Part shown: piece by piece, positions 14,698-23,491 of the stretch
Layout: each line of letters starts with the position of its first letter
Numbering within the stretch: position 1 is the first letter of the stretch
Assembly (NCBI GenBank): GCA_034189225.1
Contig: JAXHVL010000164.1
Location: forward strand, 1-26,000
Length of the DNA: 26,000 nucleotides
Source: JAXHTY01 sp034189225
GTDB taxonomy: Bacteria > Desulfobacterota > Desulfobacteria > Desulfobacterales > Desulfosudaceae
Direction of reading: 5' to 3'
Translations under genes and position numbers: made by a program
Notes under the pieces: generated by a model
Told to the model about the DNA's origin: nothing
The model's database searches: none
The model's input: only the letters and a program-made list of their open reading frames with translations

Positions 14698-15951
14698 ATG
14701 ATTTCGGAATACCTTGCTGAAAAGGACCCTGCGGTAGCAAGGGCGATTTCCCTGGAATTCGAGCGGCAGCAGCATAACCTGGAGTTGATTGCTTCGGAGA
14801 ATGTGGCAAGCAAGGCGGTGATGCTCGCTCAGGGAAGTGTGCTGACCAATAAATACGCCGAAGGCTACCCGCGGAAACGATATTACGGCGGTTGTGAATT
14901 TGTGGATATGGCGGAAGACCTCGCCATCGAGCGGGCCAAAAAACTATTTGGCGCAGAATATGCCAATGTTCAGCCCCATTCCGGCTCCCAGGCGAACATG
15001 GCGGTTTATTTCGCCCTGCTGAAACCCGGCGACCGGATTCTCGGCATGGATCTGTCCCACGGCGGGCATCTTACACACGGCAGTCCGGTGAGTTTTTCCG
15101 GAAAGATTTTTGATTTCAAGCATTACGGCCTGAAAAAAGATACCGGGACCATTGATTACGAGCAGCTGGCCGATCTGGCAAAGACTCACAAGCCCCATAT
15201 GATCATCGCAGGTGCCAGTGCTTATCCGCGGCAGCTTGATTTTGAACGGTTCGCTGAGATCGCTGCTTCTGCCGGCGCCTATCTGGTGGTCGACATGGCA
15301 CATATCGCCGGGCTGGTGGCCGCCGGGCTCCATCCATCGCCGCTGCCATATGCCGATGTGGTAACCTCCACCACCCACAAAACCCTTCGTGGGCCCCGGG
15401 GCGGGTTGATTCTTTCAAACAGGGATTACAGCAAGAAGATGAACAAGGAGATTTTCCCAGGCATTCAGGGCGGGCCGCTGATGCACGTGATCGCCGCCAA
15501 GGCGGTGGCCTTCGGCGAGGCGCTGACCGATGAATTCGTTATATATCAGAAAAAAGTGGTGCGAAACGCTCAAACCCTTGCTGCGCGATTGATGGAACAC
15601 GGTATCGAGCTGGTCTCCGGCGGCACCGACAATCACACCATGCTGGCCGATCTGAGGAATATCGGCGTTACGGGCAAGGATGCCGAAGAGGCGCTGGAGC
15701 GCGCCGGGCTCACCTTGAACAAAAATACCATTCCCTTTGATACCCAGAGCCCCTTTGTGACCAGCGGTGTTCGGATCGGCACCCCGGTGCTAACCACCCG
15801 GGGCATGGGCGATGATGAAATGATTCAGATCGGCGACATGATCGTGGATGTTTTGAAAAACAGGACCGATGAAGGCGTGATTGAAACAACACGGGCCAAG
15901 GTGACCGAGTTGTGCAAGACCTTCCCCCTGTATCCCGGAGAGGCCCCATGA
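14698..15951 (+). CDS. glyA: Serine hydroxymethyltransferase
   Basis: GlyA interconverts serine and glycine with tetrahydrofolate and supplies one-carbon units. It has 417 residues, as in E. coli. The PLP lysine is K228 in TSTTHKTLRGPRGG. N-terminal LASENVASKAV is also typical. GGAAAGGGG precedes the ATG. The gene follows acpP after 173 bp and overlaps the next gene by the sequence ATGA, which indicates translational coupling. Confidence 0.97.
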   Translation: MISEYLAEKDPAVARAISLEFERQQHNLELIASENVASKAVMLAQGSVLTNKYAEGYPRKRYYGGCEFVDMAEDLAIERAKKLFGAEYANVQPHSGSQANMAVYFALLKPGDRILGMDLSHGGHLTHGSPVSFSGKIFDFKHYGLKKDTGTIDYEQLADLAKTHKPHMIIAGASAYPRQLDFERFAEIAASAGAYLVVDMAHIAGLVAAGLHPSPLPYADVVTSTTHKTLRGPRGGLILSNRDYSKKMNKEIFPGIQGGPLMHVIAAKAVAFGEALTDEFVIYQKKVVRNAQTLAARLMEHGIELVSGGTDNHTMLADLRNIGVTGKDAEEALERAGLTLNKNTIPFDTQSPFVTSGVRIGTPVLTTRGMGDDEMIQIGDMIVDVLKNRTDEGVIETTRAKVTELCKTFPLYPGEAP

Positions 15952-16412
15952 CACCCTCTGCCCGCCCGGACTGGAACACCTATTTCATGGAGATTACCGA
16001 ACTGGTGGCCAGTCGTTCCACCTGTCTGCGGCGGCATGTTGGTGCCATTATTGTAAAAAACAAGCGGATTTTGGCCACCGGTTACAATGGTGCGCCTTCC
16101 AATGTTTCCCATTGTGCGGACACTGGATGCCTTCGGGAGCAGATGGCGGTTCCGTCCGGTGAGCGGCACGAGTTGTGCCGGGGGATTCATGCCGAACAGA
16201 ACGCCATCATCCAGGCCGCCTCCCACGGTGTTTCCATCAATGACGCCTGCCTGTATTGCACCAATTTGCCCTGTTTTATCTGCGCCAAAATGATTATCAA
16301 TGCGGGTATCAAGACGATTTACTACAAGGACGGATACGCCGATGAAATGTCCAGGACCATGCTCGATGAGGCCGGTGTCGAGCTGATACAGCTAGGCGGG
16401 GAGCATGCGTAA
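15948..16412 (+). CDS. Deoxycytidylate (dCMP) deaminase
   Basis: It converts dCMP to dUMP, the substrate for thymidylate synthesis. Starting at the ATG that overlaps the glyA stop (15948) gives 154 residues, with GGAGAGG upstream. Zinc and catalytic residues of the cytidine deaminase fold are H81 and E83 (HAEQNA) and C109 and C112 (PCFIC). The His-Cys insert (CADTGCLREQ...GERHELCRG) is characteristic of the dCMP branch. Next to nrdR and glyA it belongs to a nucleotide/one-carbon group. Confidence 0.92.
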   Translation: MTPSARPDWNTYFMEITELVASRSTCLRRHVGAIIVKNKRILATGYNGAPSNVSHCADTGCLREQMAVPSGERHELCRGIHAEQNAIIQAASHGVSINDACLYCTNLPCFICAKMIINAGIKTIYYKDGYADEMSRTMLDEAGVELIQLGGEHA

Positions 16413-16424
16413 CAAGGAGCGCTT

Positions 16425-16880
16425 ATGAAATGTCCCTTTTGCGGCAATCTTAACAACAAGGTGATTGATTCGCGGCTGAGCCGGGAAGAGACGGAAACCA
16501 GAAGGCGCCGGGAATGCCTTCAGTGCGGCCGCCGGTTTACGACCTATGAGCATGTGGAAAAGGTTCCACTCATGATCATCAAAAAGGACGGCCGCCGAGA
16601 GGGGTTTATAAAGGACAAGTTGCGGGCCGGGATGCAGAGCGCCTGCCAGAAGCGCCAGATCAGTATGAATATTATCGAGGATTTTATCGAGGAACTCGAG
16701 CGTGACCTCATGGAGACGGGTGAAAATGAGATCCCTTCCAGCATTATTGGCGAAAAGGTGATGAAAAAGCTTCACTCGCTGGATGATGTGGCCTATGTCC
16801 GGTTTGCCTCTGTTTACCGGGAGTTCAAGGATGTTCATGATTTTTATTCGGAGCTTAAAAGTCTTCTGAAGAAACAGTAG
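16425..16880 (+). CDS. nrdR: Transcriptional repressor NrdR
   Basis: NrdR represses ribonucleotide reductase genes when dATP or ATP is bound. It has 151 residues. The N-terminal zinc ribbon is MKCPFCG...CLQCGRRFTTYE; the ATP-cone domain follows (from about residue 49, VPLMIIKKDGRRE). AAGGAG lies just before the ATG. It sits between dCMP deaminase and ribD, a common location for nrdR in proteobacteria. No ribonucleotide reductase gene is in this window. Confidence 0.97.
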   Translation: MKCPFCGNLNNKVIDSRLSREETETRRRRECLQCGRRFTTYEHVEKVPLMIIKKDGRREGFIKDKLRAGMQSACQKRQISMNIIEDFIEELERDLMETGENEIPSSIIGEKVMKKLHSLDDVAYVRFASVYREFKDVHDFYSELKSLLKKQ

Positions 16881-16907
16881 GAACGGCGCTTAAAGAGATT
16901 GTCGGCA

Positions 16908-18014
16908 ATGGCGGATGCGGCATATATGGAGATGGCATTAACCCTGGCGGAAAAAGGCAGGGGATTTACGTCGCCCAATCCTACCGTGGGAGCGGTGGTG
17001 GTGAAGGACGGTAATGTCGTCGGCCAGGGTTGGCATGCAGCGGCAGGAAAGGCGCATGCAGAGGTTATGGCCATTGACGATGCGGGAGACAATGCCCGTG
17101 GCGCCGATATTTATGTAACCCTGGAGCCCTGCAATCATACGGGCAGAACACCGCCCTGCACCAAAAAGATATACGAAAGCGGTATCCGCCGGGTAGTGGT
17201 GGCCATGCGCGATCCCAATCCGGATGTGACCGGCAACGGAATTGCGTTTCTCAGGGAAAAGGGCCTTATCGTCGAGCAAGGGGTTTGCCGGGCGGCAGCG
17301 GAAAAGCAGATTGAGTGGTTTGTGAAATACGTCAACACCAGGATACCGTTCGTGACCCTGAAATGCGCCATGACCCTGGATGGCCGGATCGCTGCCGGTT
17401 CCGGGGATTCCCGGTGGGTCAGCGGAGAAGCGTCACGGGCCTTTGTGCATGAACTGCGGCACGCATCGGATGCGATCATGGTGGGTGCCGGAACGGTCCG
17501 CGCGGATAACCCGAGACTGACGGCCCGTATTGCGGGTTGGCAGACAAAGGATCCCGTTCGGGTGATTCTTGATCCCCGGCTCTCCATGGACCCGGATGCA
17601 AGGATGCTGCACCAGGATTCCACGGCGGAAACAATCATTGTCTGTGCCGCCGGCGCGGATGCGGAAAAAAAAGCCGGGCTGGCGGCAAAGGCAAGGATTG
17701 TTGAAGCGGAAGCGGAAAACGGCCGCATCGTTCTTGAAAAGCTGATGAAGACACTCGGGCAGATGGGCATGACAAGCCTGCTCATCGAGGGTGGAGCGAA
17801 GGTTGCAGGCTCGGCCCTGGCCGAGAAAATAGTGGACAAGATTTGTTTTTTCTATGCCCCCAGAATTCTCGGGGGTGACGACGGCATTCCCGTGTGCAGC
17901 GGCAAGGGGCCGGCGTTGATGAAGGACGCCATACCGGTGCGGGACCTGACCGTGCACCGGTTCGGTGAGGATGTGATGATGGAAGGGTATATCGGATGTT
18001 TACCGGGATCATAG
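16908..18014 (+). CDS. ribD: Bifunctional riboflavin deaminase/reductase
   Basis: RibD performs the second and third steps of the riboflavin pathway: deamination of the pyrimidine, then NADPH-dependent reduction of the ribosyl side chain. From the ATG at 16908 it has 368 residues; a TTG at 16899 lies too close to the likely ribosome site. The N-terminal deaminase domain shows H50-A-E52 and C75...C84 (PCNHTGRTPPC). The C-terminal reductase domain starts around TLKCAMTLDGRIA and ends with LLIEGGAKVAGSAL. It overlaps ribE by 19 bp. No FMN riboswitch is seen ahead of the rib genes, which fits read-through from upstream. Confidence 0.96.
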   Translation: MADAAYMEMALTLAEKGRGFTSPNPTVGAVVVKDGNVVGQGWHAAAGKAHAEVMAIDDAGDNARGADIYVTLEPCNHTGRTPPCTKKIYESGIRRVVVAMRDPNPDVTGNGIAFLREKGLIVEQGVCRAAAEKQIEWFVKYVNTRIPFVTLKCAMTLDGRIAAGSGDSRWVSGEASRAFVHELRHASDAIMVGAGTVRADNPRLTARIAGWQTKDPVRVILDPRLSMDPDARMLHQDSTAETIIVCAAGADAEKKAGLAAKARIVEAEAENGRIVLEKLMKTLGQMGMTSLLIEGGAKVAGSALAEKIVDKICFFYAPRILGGDDGIPVCSGKGPALMKDAIPVRDLTVHRFGEDVMMEGYIGCLPGS

Positions 18015-18679
18015 AAGGATTTGGCACCATCAAGGCCGTACGGCCCGCCGGCCGTGGAAAACGGGTCGGGGTGGCCACCGGTTTTGATCTTCATGGCACG
18101 GCGGTGGGCGACAGTATTGCTGTCAATGGCGCCTGCCTCACCGTTGTGTCACTGTCCGGCAGCATGTTCGAGGCCGATGCCGCGCCCGAGACCCTTTCCA
18201 GGACTACCCTGGGGCGTCTGCATGCAGGCGAGCAGGTCAACCTGGAGCGGGCGCTCCGGTTTTCCGACCGGCTCGATGGCCATATCGTGACCGGCCATAT
18301 TGATGGTACCGGCGCCATCCGGAGCCTCCGGCAGCTGGACAACGCGGTTATCGTAACCGTGGGGGTGGACGCCGGACTTTCCCGGTATATCGTACAGAAG
18401 GGCTCGGTGGCGGTGGACGGCATCAGCCTGACGGTCAACGACTGCGGAGAGGATTTTTTCGAGGTTAGCATTATTCCGCATACGGCGGCGATCACGACCA
18501 TCGGTTCCCGCAACTTGGGCGATCCGGTAAACATAGAGACGGATATTATCGGAAAATATGTGGCGCATTTTCTTTTCGCGAAAAATGCCAAGGACATGCC
18601 GGCAGCGCAGAAAGGTCCGGGGGCATCGGTTGCACAAGGAATCAGCCGGGAATTTCTGGCAAAGGCCGGGTTTCTTTAA
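17996..18679 (+). CDS. ribE: Riboflavin synthase, alpha subunit
   Basis: It dismutates two molecules of dimethylribityllumazine into riboflavin and the pyrimidine precursor. It has 227 residues with the internal two-fold repeat of the family. The first repeat begins MFTGIIEGFGTIKAV, has a typical NGACLTV, and continues to GRLHAGEQVNLERAL. The second begins with GHIVTGHIDGTG and includes DGISLTVNDC. The start overlaps the end of ribD. The tail after residue 200 is slightly longer than usual. Confidence 0.95.
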   Translation: MFTGIIEGFGTIKAVRPAGRGKRVGVATGFDLHGTAVGDSIAVNGACLTVVSLSGSMFEADAAPETLSRTTLGRLHAGEQVNLERALRFSDRLDGHIVTGHIDGTGAIRSLRQLDNAVIVTVGVDAGLSRYIVQKGSVAVDGISLTVNDCGEDFFEVSIIPHTAAITTIGSRNLGDPVNIETDIIGKYVAHFLFAKNAKDMPAAQKGPGASVAQGISREFLAKAGFL

Positions 18680-18696
18680 GTATCAGGAGATATACA

Positions 18697-19911
18697 ATGG
18701 GTATTATCAGTATTGAAGAGGCAATCAGGGAAATCAAGGAAGGCCGGATGGTGATCCTTGTGGATGATGAAGACCGGGAGAATGAAGGCGATCTTATGAT
18801 TGCGGCGGAAAAAGTGACGCCGGAGACGATCAACTTCATGGCCATGTATGGTCGCGGCCTGATCTGCCTGGCGCTGGACGCCAAAAAGATAGAGGAACTG
18901 CAGCTGCCCTTGATGGTGGATAAGAATACATCTCCCTTTGAGACTGGCTTCACGGTTTCCATCGAGGCCAAGAACGGGGTGACAACGGGGATCTCCGCGG
19001 CGGACAGGGCCAAAACCATTCAAACGGCCGTAGCGGACAACGTCAGGCCCGACGACCTGGTCCGTCCCGGGCATGTGTTTCCGCTTCGGGCAAGACGCGG
19101 CGGGGTTATCGTCCGGGCCGGTCAGACCGAGGGCTCCGTGGACCTGACCCGTCTCGCCGGTCTGAAACCCGCTGGCGTGATCTGTGAAATCATGGATGAC
19201 GACGGCACCATGGCACGCATGCCTTCCCTGGAGAAGTTCAGTGCCAAGCATAATATCGGCATCTGCACCATCGCCGATCTGATCGAATACCGCATGCGGA
19301 CCGAATCCTTTGTCCACCGTGCGGTCGAAGCGGTGGTGCCCACCTGCTACGGCGGCGAATTTAAGGTCATTGTGTATGAAAACGAGATGGAGGACTTCCA
19401 GCATATTGCGCTAGTAAAGGGCGAGATTGACAAGGACACGCCCGTTCTGGTAAGAGTCCATTCCGAATGCCTTACCGGCGACATCTTTGGTTCTCTTCGG
19501 TGCGATTGCGGCAACCAGCTTCACAAAGCCATGGAAATGATGGAAGCCGAGGGCGCTGGCGTGCTGCTTTATGTTCGACAGGAGGGCCGGGGGATCGGCC
19601 TGGTGAACAAGCTCAAGGCCTACAATCTGCAGGATCATGGGTATGACACAGTGGAAGCCAACGAAAAACTCGGTTTCAAGGCGGATCTCCGGGATTACGG
19701 GGTCGGCGCTCAGGTGCTGGCCGATCTGGGCGTGAAGAAAATGAAGCTGATTACCAACAATCCGAAAAAAATTATCGGGTTGGAGGGATACGGTTTGTCA
19801 GTGGTGGAACAGGTCCCCATCGAAATTCCGCCCAACCAATACAATAAATGTTATCTGGAATGTAAAAAACTGAAAATGGGACATCTGCTCAATCTGGACA
19901 GCGTGCCCTGA
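18697..19911 (+). CDS. ribBA: DHBP synthase / GTP cyclohydrolase II
   Basis: This fusion supplies both precursors of riboflavin: the four-carbon unit from ribulose 5-phosphate and the pyrimidine from GTP. It has 404 residues. Residues 1 to about 200 form the DHBP synthase domain with DDEDRENEGDL and TGISAADRAKTI. About 205-400 form GTP cyclohydrolase II, with the zinc cysteines in ECLTGDIFGSLRCDCGNQ, then RQEGRGIGL and DTVEAN. Signature residues of both halves are kept, so both activities are expected. CAGGAG precedes the ATG. Confidence 0.96.
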   Translation: MGIISIEEAIREIKEGRMVILVDDEDRENEGDLMIAAEKVTPETINFMAMYGRGLICLALDAKKIEELQLPLMVDKNTSPFETGFTVSIEAKNGVTTGISAADRAKTIQTAVADNVRPDDLVRPGHVFPLRARRGGVIVRAGQTEGSVDLTRLAGLKPAGVICEIMDDDGTMARMPSLEKFSAKHNIGICTIADLIEYRMRTESFVHRAVEAVVPTCYGGEFKVIVYENEMEDFQHIALVKGEIDKDTPVLVRVHSECLTGDIFGSLRCDCGNQLHKAMEMMEAEGAGVLLYVRQEGRGIGLVNKLKAYNLQDHGYDTVEANEKLGFKADLRDYGVGAQVLADLGVKKMKLITNNPKKIIGLEGYGLSVVEQVPIEIPPNQYNKCYLECKKLKMGHLLNLDSVP

Positions 19912-19991
19912 GAAAAACGGTTTACCCCCCCGGTTCCCGCGCTTTGGGCGGAAGCCGAGGAGAGCCGTCATTAATACCGGGAGGAAAGGAA

Positions 19992-20465
19992 ATGCCAAAC
20001 GTTATAGAAGCGGGACTTTCTGCCAAGGGAAAAAAGTTCGTGCTGATTGCAAGCCGGTTTAACGATTTTATCTCTGACCGGCTGGTGGCCGGTGCCGTGG
20101 ATGCCTTGATCCGTAACGGCGCGGTGGAGGATGATATTGATATTGTCAAAGTGCCCGGCTCATTTGAAATTCCCCTCATGGCCAAGCAGATGGCGGCCAA
20201 GGAGGCTTACTCCGCGGTTATCTGCCTGGGGGCGGTAATTCGCGGGGCGACCCCCCATTTTGATTATGTGAGCGCCGAAGTCTCCAAGGGGATCGCCCTG
20301 GTGGGGCTGGAAGCCTCAAAGCCGGTTATCTTCGGCATCGTCACCACGGACACGATTGAACAGGCTATCGAGCGGGCCGGTAGCAAGGCAGGCAACAAAG
20401 GCTGGGATGCCGCCATCGCGGCCGTGGAAATGGCAAACCTGATGGAAGTGGTGAACCGGACTTAG
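19992..20465 (+). CDS. ribH: 6,7-dimethyl-8-ribityllumazine synthase
   Basis: RibH makes the direct precursor of riboflavin and forms large shells. It has 157 residues from the ATG at 19992, which follows AGGAAAGGA; an upstream in-frame start lacks support. Typical features are the substrate loop RFNDFISDRLVAGA, VPGSFEIP, and the GAVIRGATPHFDYV stretch with its conserved histidine. It is followed by nusB after only two bases, the classical ribH-nusB pair. Confidence 0.96.
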   Translation: MPNVIEAGLSAKGKKFVLIASRFNDFISDRLVAGAVDALIRNGAVEDDIDIVKVPGSFEIPLMAKQMAAKEAYSAVICLGAVIRGATPHFDYVSAEVSKGIALVGLEASKPVIFGIVTTDTIEQAIERAGSKAGNKGWDAAIAAVEMANLMEVVNRT

Positions 20466-20467
20466 AT

Positions 20468-20929
20468 ATGGCAAGCAGACGCAGGTCAAGGGTACTTGCT
20501 TTACAATTTCTTTTTGCCGAAGATGTTATCCCCGGTAATCGGGTAGATGAGCGGCTCGAAGATTTTTGCGCACGGTTTAACCTGTCGCGGAAAACATATC
20601 CCCATTTTTTTACGCTGGTGCAAGGGGTGAAACAGGCACGTGACGAAGTTGAGGCCTGGATCGAGGGAAGCTCAGAGCACTGGAAGATCAGCCGGATGTC
20701 GGGAGTTGACAGGAACATTATGCGCATCGCTGTTTATGAAATGCTCTATTGCGACGATGTTCCCGCCAAGGTGGCCATTAATGAGGCCATCGAGATCGGT
20801 AAAAAATTCGGTACCGAAGAATCCGGCGCGTTCATCAATGGCGTTCTGGACCGGATCAACAAGGCGTTGAGCAGCGATACCCGGCAAGAGCCTTTTGAAA
20901 CGGACAACCCAACAGACAGCAAGGAGTGA
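20468..20929 (+). CDS. nusB: Transcription antitermination factor NusB
   Basis: NusB binds boxA RNA with S10 and protects rRNA transcription from early termination. It has 153 residues. The basic start MASRRRSRVLALQFLFA and the C-terminal part DRNIMRIAVYEMLYCDDVPA with INEAIEIGKKFG are typical. It begins two bases after ribH. AAGGAG near its stop codon serves the next gene. Confidence 0.95.
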   Translation: MASRRRSRVLALQFLFAEDVIPGNRVDERLEDFCARFNLSRKTYPHFFTLVQGVKQARDEVEAWIEGSSEHWKISRMSGVDRNIMRIAVYEMLYCDDVPAKVAINEAIEIGKKFGTEESGAFINGVLDRINKALSSDTRQEPFETDNPTDSKE

Positions 20930-20932
20930 GGT

Positions 20933-22309
20933 ATGGAGCCCAGGAAAATTTTTCTCTCAGAATACGAAATGCCGCGGCAATGGTACAATATTCTCGCGGA
21001 CATCAAAATGAACCCGCCGCTGGGACCGGATGGCAAGCCCATCGGTCCGGATACGCTGGCCCCTGTTTTCCCCATGAACCTTATCGAGCAGGAAGTCAGT
21101 ACGGAACGGTGGATCGATATTCCCGAAGAGGTGCTGGATGTGCTGACCATATGGCGACCGTCCCCGCTTGTCAGAGCCCGTGCCATGGAAAAAGCCCTGG
21201 GTACGCCCGCCCGGATTTATTTCAAGAACGAGAGCGTCAGCCCGCCCGGCAGCCATAAGCCCAATACCGCCGTTGCCCAGGCGTATTACAACAAAGAATT
21301 TGGCATCAAGAAGATTACCACGGAAACCGGCGCCGGTCAGTGGGGCAGTGCCCTGTCCTATGCATGCGCTCATTTCGGGCTGGAATGCCGGGTGTTCATG
21401 GTCCGGGTGAGTTTCGACCAGAAGCCGTATCGTAAGCTGATGATGTCGGCCTGGGGCGGCAACTGCATCCCCAGTCCCAGCGAGCAGACAAAGGCCGGCC
21501 GGGATGCGCTTGAAAAAGACCCGGATACACCGGGAAGCCTGGGCATTGCCATCAGCGAGGCGATTGAAGCGGCAGTTGGCGATACCACCGGTGAGACCCG
21601 GTACTCCCTGGGCAGTGTGCTGAACCATGTGATGCTGCACCAGACCATCATCGGTCTCGAAGCCAAGAAGCAGCTTGAGAAGGTCGGTGAATACCCCGAT
21701 GTGGTCATCGGATGCGCCGGCGGGGGCAGCAATTTTGCCGGTCTTGCCTTCCCCTTCGTGTATGACAAGATTAACGGAAAGGATATTGACATATACCCGG
21801 TTGAACCCCAGGGTTGTCCCACCCTGACCCGGGCGCCGTTTGTTTATGACCATGGCGATACCTCCCGGTATACGCCGCTTCTGCCCATGCACAGCCTGGG
21901 ACATGCCTTTGTGCCGCCGCCTTTCCATGCCGGCGGACTGCGGTACCACGGGATGGCCCCTACGGTCAGCCAACTTGTATGTGAAAACATTATTACGCCC
22001 AAATCCATTCCGCAATTAAAATCTTATGAAGCCGGCGTCCGTTTTGCCAGGACCGAAGGCATTATTCCGGCGCCCGAGACCAACCACGCGCTGGCTTGTG
22101 TCATTGACGAGGCGCTCAAGGCCAAGGAAGAAGGCAAAGAAAAGGTCATTCTGTTTAACTGGAGCGGTCATGGCCTGCTGGATCTGAACGGCTATGACAA
22201 GTACTTTTCCGGCAACCTGACGGATATCACGATGACAGATGAAGAGCTTGCTGCTGCGGAATCCATTTATGCGGATTTCCCGAAACCGGAAAAGGTAATG
22301 CGGGGGTAG
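20933..22309 (+). CDS. trpB: TrpB2-type tryptophan synthase beta chain
   Basis: A PLP enzyme that joins indole and serine to tryptophan. It has 458 residues, longer than TrpB1 (about 400). The N-terminal extension and the motif GSHKPNTA, with the PLP lysine K109, are typical of the TrpB2 subfamily. CAGGGSNFAGL, near the middle, holds the phosphate of PLP. There is no trpA next to it. TrpB2 proteins often work without TrpA and may recycle free indole (family knowledge). It starts three bases after nusB with AAGGAG, so it is probably transcribed with the riboflavin genes. Confidence 0.94.
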   Translation: MEPRKIFLSEYEMPRQWYNILADIKMNPPLGPDGKPIGPDTLAPVFPMNLIEQEVSTERWIDIPEEVLDVLTIWRPSPLVRARAMEKALGTPARIYFKNESVSPPGSHKPNTAVAQAYYNKEFGIKKITTETGAGQWGSALSYACAHFGLECRVFMVRVSFDQKPYRKLMMSAWGGNCIPSPSEQTKAGRDALEKDPDTPGSLGIAISEAIEAAVGDTTGETRYSLGSVLNHVMLHQTIIGLEAKKQLEKVGEYPDVVIGCAGGGSNFAGLAFPFVYDKINGKDIDIYPVEPQGCPTLTRAPFVYDHGDTSRYTPLLPMHSLGHAFVPPPFHAGGLRYHGMAPTVSQLVCENIITPKSIPQLKSYEAGVRFARTEGIIPAPETNHALACVIDEALKAKEEGKEKVILFNWSGHGLLDLNGYDKYFSGNLTDITMTDEELAAAESIYADFPKPEKVMRG

Positions 22310-22316
22310 GCAGGTC

Positions 22317-22595
22317 ATGCGTGACGCCGGTGCTCCGGAAACAAAGGAACGGCGTTGTCCGAGGCTTGGTCACGAGATCACTTTCGCCTATTGTCTCGGC
22401 TGCGGTGATGACGGCGGGCCCTGCTTTAAAGTCGCCGATTGCTGGTGGGAATATTTTGACGTGGTGGATTACCTGCGGGCGCACTATGACGAAGAAACGG
22501 TGGCCCGTATTCTCGATGCCCGGCCCAAGCCCAAGGTGGCCAGCCTGCTCGAGCTGATCGAACAGGCAAAAGAACGGACGGGACAGAAGGAATAA
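22317..22595 (+). CDS. Cys-rich 92-residue protein, unknown function
   Basis: I do not recognise a named family. The protein starts 7 bp after trpB, so it is likely in the same operon. It has five cysteines in the first half: C14, C26, C29, C36 and C42 (CPRLGHE...YCLGCG...PCFKVADCWW). The pattern suggests metal or iron-sulfur binding. The second half is helical with an acidic/aromatic start (WWEYFDVVDYLRAHY). No signal peptide or membrane helix is seen. The coding character (RPKPKVASLLELIEQAKERT) is convincing. A role tied to TrpB2 is possible, but only by position. Confidence 0.75.
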   Translation: MRDAGAPETKERRCPRLGHEITFAYCLGCGDDGGPCFKVADCWWEYFDVVDYLRAHYDEETVARILDARPKPKVASLLELIEQAKERTGQKE

Positions 22596-22657
22596 CGTAT
22601 CACCCCAATCGTTTTTCAACGGAAGACGTTTGTAACATTTTTTACTGGAGGTTGGTT

Positions 22658-23284
22658 TTGATTATTGAAAAGCTGGAAGTGGGCATGATCATGGCAAACT
22701 GTTTTATCGTGGGCTGCGAGGAGACAAAACAGGCCGCGGTCATCGATCCCGGCGACGAGGCCGACAGAATCCTGCGTGCCCTTGCTTCGCAAAAGCTCAC
22801 GGTAAAATATATCATCAATACCCATGGCCATTTTGATCACGTCGGCGCGAACAAACAGATGAAAGAAACAACCGGCGCCGAACTGCTGATTCATGCAGAG
22901 GATGCGCCCATGCTGTCCGGGCTTGCGGAAATGGCATCGGCATTCGGCCTGGCCTCGGAGAATTCACCGCCGCCGGACAGGACCATCGGCGACGGCGATA
23001 CCGTGACCTTCGGCAATATCGAGATGTCGGTGATTCATACCCCGGGCCATTCCCCGGGCGGCATTACGCTTTTTACGGATAATACCGCGTTTGTGGGCGA
23101 TACACTTTTTGCCGGATCCATCGGCCGCACCGATTTCCCGGGCGGGGATTTCAACACGCTGATTGCCGCCATTCAGAACAAGCTGTTTCACCTGGGCGAT
23201 GATGTGCGGGTCTGCTGCGGGCATGGACCCGACACCACCATAGGCACGGAGAAGAGGACCAATCCGTTTGTCATGATGCGATAG
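22658..23284 (+). CDS. Metallo-beta-lactamase-fold hydrolase (glyoxalase II-like)
   Basis: A probable thioester or related hydrolase with two metal ions. The start is a TTG at 22658, six bases after GGAGG (22647-22651), giving 208 residues. The metal motif is THGHFDH (residues 55-61); HTPGHSPGG and GDTLFAGSIGRTD follow, and the final CCGHGPDTTIGTEK carries the last histidine. The length fits the short glyoxalase II-like subfamily (YcbL type) without the C-terminal glutathione domain. The substrate cannot be read from the sequence. Confidence 0.9.
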   Translation: MIIEKLEVGMIMANCFIVGCEETKQAAVIDPGDEADRILRALASQKLTVKYIINTHGHFDHVGANKQMKETTGAELLIHAEDAPMLSGLAEMASAFGLASENSPPPDRTIGDGDTVTFGNIEMSVIHTPGHSPGGITLFTDNTAFVGDTLFAGSIGRTDFPGGDFNTLIAAIQNKLFHLGDDVRVCCGHGPDTTIGTEKRTNPFVMMR

Positions 23285-23323
23285 AAATGGATTTGAGCGA
23301 GTGTAAACTATGACACGCAGGTA

Positions 23324-23477
23324 AGGGTTCGTCACAAAATAACTTGACCATTTGGCTTGTTCTTTTTCCCGTTTTCTTTGTTGCTTCGTCGGTCAAATAG
23401 CTTGCTCGATCCTCGCGTCTCGAAGACGGAAAAAATTCCGGCGCCAAATTTGCCCAACTTATTTTGTGACGAACCCT
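23324..23477. repeat. Palindromic element E (MITE-like)
   Basis: A 154-bp element with perfect 19-bp terminal inverted repeats, AGGGTTCGTCACAAAATAA at 23324-23342 and its complement at 23459-23477. Inner arms (ATTTGGC and GCCAAAT) also pair. The body shares words with B, such as GCAACAAAGAAAA on the minus strand. It has no coding capacity. It ends only 14 bp before the nitroreductase ATG, so the ribosome site of that gene (GAGGGGG) starts almost at its border. Confidence 0.8.
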
Positions 23478-23491
23478 AAGAGGGGGAAAAG

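Noticed and set aside
16881..18000. FMN riboswitch ahead of the riboflavin genes
   Set aside because: ribD starts 27 bp after nrdR, which leaves no room; none was recognised elsewhere in the operon.
20957..22015. 352-residue minus-strand frame opposite trpB
   Set aside because: Shadow of trpB2, composed of residues expected from the reverse of a GC-rich coding region; no start site.
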